A stretch of 5,198 bases of DNA, taken from assembly GCA_002500765.1 (NCBI GenBank), contig DLSX01000030.1, positions 1 to 5,198 on the forward strand, given 5' to 3'. The notes under the pieces are model-generated. The model was not told the DNA's origin, made no database searches, and saw only the letters and a program-made list of their open reading frames with translations. A program made the position numbers and the translations under genes. This document shows positions 1-5,198 of this stretch, piece after piece. Source of the DNA: Neorhizobium sp. UBA7851. Lineage in GTDB: Bacteria > Pseudomonadota > Alphaproteobacteria > Rhizobiales > Rhizobiaceae. The stretch's first letter is position 1, and each line of letters opens with the position of its first letter.

Positions 1-27
1 TGCCGGCAGGCGGATGAGGGGCTTTTT

Positions 28-32
28 GGAGG
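28..32 (+). promoter_or_regulatory. Ribosome binding site of rhaT
   Basis: GGAGG lies nine bases before the ATG at 42, which is good Shine-Dalgarno spacing. It supports this ATG over the next in-frame ATG at 60, which has no purine-rich stretch at a useful distance. The leader 1-41 shows no clear promoter or hairpin, as expected for a position inside an operon. Confidence 0.8.
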
Positions 33-41
33 TGACATAAA

Positions 42-1589
42 ATGAATGTTGTCGCGCCTATGACCGATCCCAGCCTCTCAGGCCAAATGATGCCAGCCGC
101 CAAATCGCCCATTCTGGAAATGCGTGGTATTTCCCAGATTTTTCCGGGCGTTAAGGCGCTGGATGGCGTCAATATTTCGCTCTATCCGGGCCAAGTGACC
201 GCCTTGATCGGCGAGAACGGCGCCGGCAAGTCGACCTTGGTGAAGATCCTCACGGGCATCTACGTCCCGAGCGAAGGCGAGATTTTTATCGACGGCCAGC
301 CCGTCAGCTTTTCAAGCGCACAGGACGCCGTCGATGCCGGTGTGACCGCCATCCATCAGGAAACCGTGCTGTTCGACGAATTGTCGGTGGCCGAGAACAT
401 CTTTCTCGGCCATGCGCCGCGTACACGCTTCGGTCTGATCGACTGGAGGACAATGAACGCGCGCGCTGCCAAATTGCTGCACACGCTGGAAAGCGAGATC
501 GATCCGACCATCCGGTTGAAGGATCTTTCGATTGCCCAGCGGCATCTCGTGGCGATTGCGCGTGCGCTGTCGGTTGAGGCGCGGATCGTCATCATGGACG
601 AGCCGACGGCCGCCCTTTCCCGCAAGGAGATCGACGATCTTTTCCGCATCGTCGCGGAGCTGAAAAGACAGGGCAAGGCGATCCTGTTCATCAGCCACAA
701 ATTCGATGAGGTCTATGAAATCGCCGAGAATTTCGCGGTGTTTCGCGATGGCCGGGCCGTGGGGCATGGGCGGCTTGCCGAGACGCCGCAGGATGCGATC
801 GTGCGGATGATGGTGGGTCGCGACGTGTCTAACATCTTTCCCAAGGTTGACGTGGCGATCGGTGAAACCGTGCTTTCGGTCGAAAACTATTGCCACCCGA
901 CCGAATATCGCGACATCTCCTTCGAACTGAAGCGCGGCGAAATTCTGGGGGTTTATGGGCTGGTCGGTGCCGGGCGGTCGGAAATCTGCCAGTCGCTGTT
1001 CGGCGTGACGAAACCGTCTTCCGGTCGGCTTGTGCTGGAGGGGGAGGCGCTTTCCATCCGTTCGCCGCGCGATGCGATTGCTGCCGGCATCGTTTACGTG
1101 CCGGAAGAGCGTGGACGCCATGGTCTGGCGCTGCCCATGCCGATCTTTCAGAACATGTCGCTGCCGTCACTGGCCCGGACTTCGCGATCGGGTTTTCTCA
1201 AAGCTGCCAACGAACTGGCGCTGGCGCGCAAATATGCCGAGCGGCTGGACCTGCGTGCCGCCGCCCTTTCCGTACCTGTCGGTACGCTTTCCGGCGGTAA
1301 CCAGCAGAAGGTGGTGATCGGCAAATGGCTGGCGACGCTGCCGAAAGTCATCATTCTCGATGAACCGACCAAGGGCATCGATATCGGCTCGAAGGCTGCC
1401 GTGCACGGCTTCATCAGCGAATTGGCGGCCGAAGGGCTGTCGATCATCATGGTCTCTTCCGAGCTGCCGGAAATTCTCGGTGTGTCGGACCGGGTGCTGG
1501 TGATGCGCGAAGGACTGTCGGCCGGGATATTCGAGCGGTCGCAGCTTAGTGCCGAGGTGCTGGTGCGTGCCGCCACCGGTAATGCGTGA
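42..1589 (+). CDS. rhaT: L-rhamnose ABC transporter, ATP-binding protein (two fused ATPase domains)
   Basis: This 515-residue cytoplasmic protein should power rhamnose import through the RhaP/RhaQ channel. It has the tandem layout of the CUT2 sugar ATPases (RbsA, XylG, MglA), and its length is normal for them. Domain 1 has Walker A GENGAGKST (57-65), Q-loop Gln106, a degenerate signature LSIAQ (162-166), Walker B IVIMDEPTAAL (182-192) and switch His219. Domain 2 has a modified Walker A GLVGAGRSE (306-314) with Arg for Lys, an intact signature LSGGNQQK (416-423), Walker B VIILDEPTKGID (436-447) and Ser in place of the switch His (VSSE, 471-474). These asymmetries are usual in CUT2. Sequence alone does not give the sugar; rhamnose is inferred from the mutarotase two genes downstream. 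The name follows rhizobial usage and is unrelated to the E. coli symporter RhaT. The gene starts at 42 behind GGAGG; about 22 residues precede the first conserved strand. The TGA lies 10 bases before the next start. Confidence 0.93.
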   Translation: MNVVAPMTDPSLSGQMMPAAKSPILEMRGISQIFPGVKALDGVNISLYPGQVTALIGENGAGKSTLVKILTGIYVPSEGEIFIDGQPVSFSSAQDAVDAGVTAIHQETVLFDELSVAENIFLGHAPRTRFGLIDWRTMNARAAKLLHTLESEIDPTIRLKDLSIAQRHLVAIARALSVEARIVIMDEPTAALSRKEIDDLFRIVAELKRQGKAILFISHKFDEVYEIAENFAVFRDGRAVGHGRLAETPQDAIVRMMVGRDVSNIFPKVDVAIGETVLSVENYCHPTEYRDISFELKRGEILGVYGLVGAGRSEICQSLFGVTKPSSGRLVLEGEALSIRSPRDAIAAGIVYVPEERGRHGLALPMPIFQNMSLPSLARTSRSGFLKAANELALARKYAERLDLRAAALSVPVGTLSGGNQQKVVIGKWLATLPKVIILDEPTKGIDIGSKAAVHGFISELAAEGLSIIMVSSELPEILGVSDRVLVMREGLSAGIFERSQLSAEVLVRAATGNA

Positions 1590-1592
1590 GGA
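1588..1592 (+). promoter_or_regulatory. Ribosome binding site that fixes the rhaP start
   Basis: GAGGA overlaps the rhaT stop codon and sits seven bases before the ATG at 1600. The in-frame ATGs at 1549 and 1582 lie inside rhaT and have no comparable Shine-Dalgarno sequence. The site therefore favours 1600 as the start of rhaP. Confidence 0.7.
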
Positions 1593-1599
1593 AGCGCAA

Positions 1600-2589
1600 A
1601 TGAAAAAACTCTTGAAACACCGCGAACTGCTTCTGGTCGGCATTATCGCCATTATGGTCATTGGCTTCGCAACCCGTGCGCCCGGTTTCGCCACGCCCGG
1701 TAATCTTGCCAATATCTTCAACGACACGTCGATCCTGATCATTCTGGCGCTTGGCCAGATGACGGTGATCCTGACCAAGTCTATCGATCTTTCGGTTGCC
1801 GCCAATCTTGCCTTTACCGGCATGGCCGTGGCGATGATGGATGCGGCTTATCCTGGCTTGCCACTGGCCTTGCTGGTTGCGCTGGCTGTCGGCATCGGTG
1901 CCGTGCTTGGGGCGATCAACGGCATGCTTGTCTGGTGGCTGAGAATCCCGCCGATCGTCGTGACGCTCGGAACGCTGACCATCTATCGCGGCATGGCCTT
2001 CGTGCTGTCCGGCGGCGCCTGGGTCAATTCGCACCAGATGACACCCGGCTTTCTGAACTTCCCTCGCCTGCCCGTTCTGGGGCTTCCGCTTCTGTCATGG
2101 ATGGCGATCGCCATCGTGCTGATGATGTGGGTGGTGCTGACGCGAACGCAATTCGGCCGTGCGACCTATGCTTCCGGCGGCAATCCGACGGCGGCGGTCT
2201 ATGCCGGGATCGATATCGGCCGGACGCGGTTTTTTTCCTTCACTCTTTCCGGCGCGCTGGCTGGGCTTGCCGGTTATCTCTGGGTGTCGCGTTACGCCGT
2301 TGCCTATGTCGATGTCGCGGCCGGTTTCGAGCTCGATACGGTGGCGGCCTGCGTCATCGGCGGCATTTCGATCGCCGGCGGGATCGGCTCGGTCGCCGGT
2401 GCCGTGCTCGGTGCGCTGTTCCTCGGCGTCATCAAGAATGCGCTTCCGGTGATCGGCATCTCGCCTTTCGCGCAGATGGCGATTTCCGGCATCGTCATCG
2501 TCGCTGCCGTCGTCTTTAATGCCCGCGCCGAACGCAAGGCCGGGCGCATCATTCTGCGCGATCGTGGCGCCAAGGAGGTTTCCGCATGA
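1600..2589 (+). CDS. rhaP: L-rhamnose ABC transporter, permease protein 1
   Basis: This is an inner-membrane permease of the CUT2 sugar ABC family (branched-chain/ribose-type permease fold), predicted to form half of the rhamnose channel with RhaQ. From the ATG at 1600 it has 329 residues, typical for RbsC-like proteins. It is strongly hydrophobic, with about eight to ten membrane segments; clear ones are near residues 10-25, 45-63, 88-112, 164-181, 212-230, 245-280 and 292-307. Family motifs are SIDLSVAANL (61-70), GAINGMLV (104-111), IPPIVVTLGTLTIYRG (116-131) and the glycine-rich IGGISIAGGIGSVAG (253-267). The stretch ASGGNPTAAVYAGI (191-204) lies in the cytoplasmic loop where such permeases contact the ATPase. 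A longer reading from 1549 is possible, but its extra residues (Cys/Pro-rich) do not look like a permease N-terminus and it overlaps rhaT. The N-terminus MKKLLKHREL followed directly by a membrane helix fits well. Rhamnose specificity is inferred from context. Confidence 0.9.
   Translation: MKKLLKHRELLLVGIIAIMVIGFATRAPGFATPGNLANIFNDTSILIILALGQMTVILTKSIDLSVAANLAFTGMAVAMMDAAYPGLPLALLVALAVGIGAVLGAINGMLVWWLRIPPIVVTLGTLTIYRGMAFVLSGGAWVNSHQMTPGFLNFPRLPVLGLPLLSWMAIAIVLMMWVVLTRTQFGRATYASGGNPTAAVYAGIDIGRTRFFSFTLSGALAGLAGYLWVSRYAVAYVDVAAGFELDTVAACVIGGISIAGGIGSVAGAVLGALFLGVIKNALPVIGISPFAQMAISGIVIVAAVVFNARAERKAGRIILRDRGAKEVSA
2572..2579 (+). promoter_or_regulatory. Strong ribosome binding site of rhaQ
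   Basis: AAGGAGGT, a near-perfect Shine-Dalgarno sequence, lies six bases before the ATG at 2586, inside the last codons of rhaP. The rhaQ start also overlaps the rhaP stop (ATGA, 2586-2589). Fresh initiation and coupling could both operate here. Confidence 0.85.
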
Positions 2590-3599
2590 GCGACACCGTT
2601 GCTGAAACCAGGACCCGTTCCGCCATTCCCGATCGGCTGGGCACGCCGGTAAGCCGCCTTCTCGGCAGCTGGGAAGTGCTGTTGTTCGGCGTGGCGGTGG
2701 CGATCTTCATCGCCAATTCGCTCGCCTCCCCCTATTTCCTCAATGCTTGGAACCTTTCCGACGCGACCTTCAATTTCACCGAAAAGGCGATGATCGCTTT
2801 TGCCATGGCGATGCTGATCATTGTCGGTGAGATCGACCTGTCGGTCGCGGCCGTCATCGCGCTCGCCTCCACCGCCATGGGGGCTGCCGCCCAGATGGGC
2901 ATCGGCACGCCCGGACTGGTGGCAATCGGCCTCAGTGTCGGGCTTGTCTGCGGTGCGATCAACGGCACGCTGGTCTCGGTGCTGAAACTGCCCTCGATCG
3001 TCGTCACCATCGGCACGATGAGCCTGTTTCGCGGCATTTCCTACATCACGCTCGGCGACCAGGCCTACGGCAAATATCCGGCCGATTTCGCTTACTTTGG
3101 CCAAGGCTATGTCGTCTGGGTCTTCTCGTTCGAATTCGTGCTGTTCATCGTGCTTGCCGTGATCTTCGGCATCGTGTTGCACGCCACCAATTTCGGCCGT
3201 CAGATCTTCGTCATCGGCAATAACGAGTTTGCCGCGCGCTTTTCCGGCATTCCGGTCGAGCGGATCAAGTTCAAGCTGTTTCTGCTGACCGGCCTGATGT
3301 CCGGTATTGCCGCAGTCTGCCTCACCTCGCGCCTCGGCTCTACCCGACCCTCGATCGCTCAAGGCTGGGAGCTGGAGATCGTCACGATGGTAGTTCTTGG
3401 CGGTGTCTCCATTCTTGGCGGTGCGGGCACGATTGCCGGTGTTGTCATCGCGGCCTTCGTCATGGGGCTGGTTACTTTCGGGCTTGGCCTCCTCAACGTG
3501 CCGGGCATCGTCATGTCGATCTTTGTCGGCCTTCTTCTGATCATCACTATCGCGCTGCCCATCGTGGTTCGTCGCATCAAGTTCATGAGCAAGAAATGA
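2586..3599 (+). CDS. rhaQ: L-rhamnose ABC transporter, permease protein 2
   Basis: This is the second CUT2-type inner-membrane permease, 337 residues, homologous to RhaP but clearly different in sequence. The pair probably forms a heterodimeric channel. A hydrophilic cytoplasmic N-terminus of about 28 residues precedes the first membrane helix (about 29-47). Further hydrophobic segments lie near 66-84, 86-104, 108-131, 176-198, 229-247, 264-304 and 307-328. The family motifs match those of RhaP in order: GEIDLSVAAV (81-90), GAINGTLV (123-130), LPSIVVTIGTMSLFRG (135-150), the coupling-loop region GNNEFAARFSGIP (211-223) and LGGVSILGGAGTIAG (271-285). The C-terminus is basic (VVRRIKFMSKK), consistent with a cytoplasmic end. 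The start at 2586 is set by AAGGAGGT and by the ATGA overlap with rhaP; its own stop overlaps the rhaU start in the same way. Permease function is firm; the rhamnose assignment rests on the neighbours. Confidence 0.9.
   Translation: MSDTVAETRTRSAIPDRLGTPVSRLLGSWEVLLFGVAVAIFIANSLASPYFLNAWNLSDATFNFTEKAMIAFAMAMLIIVGEIDLSVAAVIALASTAMGAAAQMGIGTPGLVAIGLSVGLVCGAINGTLVSVLKLPSIVVTIGTMSLFRGISYITLGDQAYGKYPADFAYFGQGYVVWVFSFEFVLFIVLAVIFGIVLHATNFGRQIFVIGNNEFAARFSGIPVERIKFKLFLLTGLMSGIAAVCLTSRLGSTRPSIAQGWELEIVTMVVLGGVSILGGAGTIAGVVIAAFVMGLVTFGLGLLNVPGIVMSIFVGLLLIITIALPIVVRRIKFMSKK
3596..3599 (+). other. ATGA stop/start overlap joining rhaQ and rhaU
   Basis: The rhaQ TGA (3597-3599) is nested in the rhaU ATG (3596-3598). 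Upstream there is only a weak purine stretch (GAGC at 3587-3590, then AAGAA). Translation of rhaU probably depends largely on ribosomes finishing rhaQ; that dependence is inferred. Confidence 0.75.
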
Positions 3600-3916
3600 C
3601 TTTGGAAAAATACGCATTCAAGATGAAACTGAACCCCGGCATGGAGGCGGAATATCGCAAGCGGCACGACGAGATCTGGCCGGAGCTGAGTGCGCTTCTG
3701 CGTGAGGCTGGCGTGTCCGATTATTCGATCCATCTCGACCGTGAGACAAACGTGCTGTTCGGCGTGCTTTCGCGGCCGGCCGATCATTCCATGGCAAGCC
3801 TGCCGGACCATCCGGTGATGAAGCGCTGGTGGGCGCATATGGCGGATATCATGGAGAGCAATCCGGACAATTCGCCGGTGCAGAGCGATCTCGTCACGGT
3901 GTTTCATCTGCAATGA
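3596..3916 (+). CDS. rhaU: L-rhamnose mutarotase
   Basis: This small cytoplasmic enzyme of 106 residues interconverts the alpha and beta anomers of L-rhamnopyranose, supplying the form used by rhamnose isomerase. It belongs to the RhaM/YiiL (former DUF718) family and is close in length to E. coli RhaM (104 residues, as I recall it). From memory of that protein, the alignment is nearly gap-free: Tyr20 and His24 match its active-site Tyr18 and catalytic His22, Tyr43 matches Tyr41, and Trp78-Trp79 match the Trp76-Trp77 pair. Conserved blocks are KLNPG (11-15), EYRKRHDEIWPEL (19-31), KRWWAHMADIM (76-86) and NPDNSPV (89-95). All key residues are present, so it should be active. This gene is the best evidence that the operon handles rhamnose, because the family is quite substrate-specific. 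It overlaps both neighbours by four bases. RhaU is the name used in Rhizobium leguminosarum, where the enzyme was shown to be a mutarotase. Confidence 0.95.
   Translation: MTLEKYAFKMKLNPGMEAEYRKRHDEIWPELSALLREAGVSDYSIHLDRETNVLFGVLSRPADHSMASLPDHPVMKRWWAHMADIMESNPDNSPVQSDLVTVFHLQ
3913..3916 (+). other. ATGA stop/start overlap joining rhaU and rhaK, without a Shine-Dalgarno
   Basis: The rhaU stop TGA (3914-3916) overlaps the rhaK ATG (3913-3915). The 15 bases before the ATG contain no GGAG-like sequence, so initiation at rhaK probably relies on termination-reinitiation after rhaU. The next in-frame ATG is 34 codons downstream, past the first phosphate-binding motif, so it is not a plausible alternative start. 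Confidence 0.75.
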
Positions 3917-5198
3917 GCAATTTCGAACGGATCGCGGTTCTCGACATCGGCAAGACCAATGCGAAGGTGGTGATTTTCGATGCCGTGAGCGGTGCGGAAA
4001 TCCAGACGCGGCGCATGCCCAATCGGGTTCTGTCAGGCCCGCCCTACCCTCATTATGACGTCGAGGCGCTCTGGTCGTTTCTCATTGAAACGCTTACCGC
4101 CTTCGCGAAAGAGCCGGGCTTTGATGCCATCTCGATCACGACGCATGGAGCTTCGGCCGCGCTGATCGATGTCGATGGACAGCTGGCCTTGCCGGTTCTC
4201 GATTACGAGCATGAATATCCTGAGGAGATCAGGCGCGCTTATGACGAGATGCGACCGGAATTTGCCGAGACCTTTTCGCCTCGGCTGTCCGGTGGGCTTA
4301 ATCTCGGTGCGCAGATCCATTATCAGAAGGCTGCGTTTCCAGAAGAGTTTGCGCGGGTGCGGACGATCCTGACCTATCCGCAATATTGGGCCTACAGGCT
4401 TAGCGGAGTGGTGGCCAACGAAGCGACATCGCTGGGTTGCCATACGGACCTGTGGAAGCCGCATGAGGCAAGTTATTCCTCGCTTGTTGATACTCTCGGC
4501 GTTCGCGATCTGATGGCGCCGGTGCATTCGGCTTTCGACCGAATTGGAACGACGCTGCCCGAGATCGTCTCAGCGGTTGCCCTGCCCCGACCCGTTCCTG
4601 TCTTTTGCGGTATCCACGATTCCAACGCGTCGCTGCTGCCTTATCTGAGCGAGCGGGAAGCACCGTTTGCCGTCGTCTCGACGGGGACATGGGTGATCAA
4701 CTTTGCAGTTGGTGGGGATATCGATCGGCTGGATCCGTCACGCGACACGCTGGCGAATGTCGATGCCTATGGGCGTGTCGTGCCGTCAGCCCGTTTCATG
4801 GGCGGACGGGAATTCGAACTGCTGACGACAGAATTGGGTGGGCTGGACCAAGATCTGGCGATCGCCGCCCTGCCGCGCGTCATCGAAAAGCGGCTCATGC
4901 TTTTACCCAACATCGTTGCCGGCTCGGGGCCGTTTCCCGATCGGCAGAGGGAGTGGGTCAATGATGAGGGTGCGTCCACGCAGCAGCGCTGGGCTGCTGC
5001 CTGCCTCTATTTCGCGCTGATGACGGAGACATGCCTCGGTCTCGCTGGCGCAAAGGGGCCGATCCTGGTTGAGGGGCCGTTTGCGCTCAACGGGCTTTAC
5101 CTGAACCTGTTGGCTGGGCTGACAGGGCGAGAGGTGCTTGCCGTTCCGGGTTCGACCGGGACGAGCCAGGGGGCGGCTCTGCTGGCGGGCGTGGAGCC
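3913..5198 (+). CDS. rhaK: FGGY-family sugar kinase, probable rhamnulokinase (3' end cut by the window)
   Basis: I read an open frame of 428 codons to the window edge with no stop; FGGY kinases usually run about 450-500 residues, so a short C-terminal piece is probably missing. The likely reaction is ATP-dependent phosphorylation of L-rhamnulose to rhamnulose-1-phosphate in the cytoplasm. The N-terminal actin-like lobe opens with LDIGKTNAKVVIFD (10-23), the first phosphate-binding loop, and has THGAS (77-81). The C-terminal lobe has GIHDSNASLLPYL (233-245), where Asp236 is the expected catalytic base, STGTW (256-260), the second phosphate loop, VEGPFALNGLY (386-396), a divergent nucleotide-binding segment, and a small-residue tail GSTGTSQGAALLAG (413-426). 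The motifs deviate from E. coli RhaB, so the kinase family is sure but the exact substrate is inferred from the operon. In R. leguminosarum the kinase in this position is also needed for rhamnose transport. The start is fixed by the ATGA overlap with rhaU. Confidence 0.9.
   Translation, partial: MSNFERIAVLDIGKTNAKVVIFDAVSGAEIQTRRMPNRVLSGPPYPHYDVEALWSFLIETLTAFAKEPGFDAISITTHGASAALIDVDGQLALPVLDYEHEYPEEIRRAYDEMRPEFAETFSPRLSGGLNLGAQIHYQKAAFPEEFARVRTILTYPQYWAYRLSGVVANEATSLGCHTDLWKPHEASYSSLVDTLGVRDLMAPVHSAFDRIGTTLPEIVSAVALPRPVPVFCGIHDSNASLLPYLSEREAPFAVVSTGTWVINFAVGGDIDRLDPSRDTLANVDAYGRVVPSARFMGGREFELLTTELGGLDQDLAIAALPRVIEKRLMLLPNIVAGSGPFPDRQREWVNDEGASTQQRWAAACLYFALMTETCLGLAGAKGPILVEGPFALNGLYLNLLAGLTGREVLAVPGSTGTSQGAALLAGVE

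Larger units (their letters stand above)
42..5198 (+). other. Rhamnose uptake/catabolism operon segment rhaTPQUK
   Basis: Five genes run in one direction, with one gap of 10 bases followed by three 4-bp overlaps, so a single polycistronic mRNA is almost certain. The order matches the rhizobial rhaRSTPQUK locus. The DeoR-type regulator rhaR and binding-protein gene rhaS would lie to the left, and the catabolic genes rhaD and rhaI are divergent in that locus. None of these is visible here. No promoter or terminator lies inside the window, so the transcript is open at both ends. Confidence 0.85.

Noticed and set aside
1..45. A possible tail of an upstream gene: one forward frame stays open from base 1 to a TGA at 43-45, which would give another ATGA overlap; other frames stop at 15-17 and 38-40.
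   Set aside because: Only 4 to 14 codons are visible in each frame and none resembles the end of a sugar-binding protein, so the end of a presumed rhaS cannot be placed.
312..1121. A 269-codon minus-strand open frame opposite rhaT, plus shorter ones between 1148 and 2034.
   Set aside because: These are shadow frames of rhaT and rhaP: Arg/His/Asp-rich, without family motifs or ribosome sites, opposite clearly conserved ATPase motifs.
1271..1286. Inverted repeat CGTACC-TGTC-GGTACG, a possible hairpin.
   Set aside because: A six-base stem within conserved ATPase coding sequence (VPVGTL, just before the signature motif), with no T-run after it. It is best explained by codon choice and is not a terminator.
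2304..3617. A 437-codon open frame on the minus strand opposite rhaP and rhaQ.
   Set aside because: Its product is dominated by Asp, His, Arg, Gln and Gly, as expected from reading hydrophobic GC-rich codons backwards. It has no recognisable domain and lies entirely opposite two well-supported permease genes.
4033..4527. A 164-codon minus-strand frame and several short frames between 4169 and 5020 within rhaK.
   Set aside because: The + strand frame from 3913 is continuous and carries FGGY kinase motifs throughout this interval, so these are out-of-frame shadows.
1..5198. Search for a novel system: mobile elements, CRISPR, RNA genes, defence genes or unusual fusions.
   Set aside because: All of the window except the leader and one 10-base gap is explained by five recognisable rha genes. 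No direct repeats, terminal inverted repeats, tRNA-like folds or foreign-looking composition were seen.

Overview
The window is almost wall-to-wall coding DNA, all on the + strand. It carries five consecutive genes of an L-rhamnose uptake and catabolism operon of the rhizobial type: rhaT-rhaP-rhaQ-rhaU-rhaK. The GC-rich composition, the gene order and the protein families fit an alphaproteobacterium of the Rhizobium/Agrobacterium/Ensifer group. In this group L-rhamnose is taken up by an ABC transporter and not by the proton symporter that E. coli also calls RhaT. The organism assignment is inferred from gene content, not from a marker gene.

Layout: 1-41 is a short leader with the ribosome binding site of the first gene, and the end of any preceding gene is not identifiable. 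42-1589 encodes a two-domain sugar ABC ATPase (RhaT). 1600-2589 and 2586-3599 encode two different membrane permeases (RhaP, RhaQ). 3596-3916 encodes an L-rhamnose mutarotase (RhaU), which is the diagnostic gene for the substrate. 3913-5198 encodes an FGGY-family sugar kinase (RhaK) that runs off the right edge without a stop.

How the genes work together: a periplasmic binding protein, expected just upstream (rhaS), would hand rhamnose to the RhaP/RhaQ channel, driven by RhaT. RhaU would then interconvert the anomers so that the isomerase has its substrate, and RhaK would phosphorylate the resulting keto-sugar before aldol cleavage. The regulator, isomerase and aldolase/dehydrogenase genes are not in the window. 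The last three junctions are 4-bp ATGA stop/start overlaps, so the genes are very probably translated from one transcript with translational coupling. No promoter, terminator, RNA gene, mobile element, repeat array or CRISPR was seen.

I found no undescribed system here. The most interesting points are the kinase locked into the transporter operon (in R. leguminosarum this kinase is known to be needed for uptake itself), the divergent FGGY motifs of that kinase, and the run of ATGA overlaps in which the last two junctions have weak or no Shine-Dalgarno sequence.
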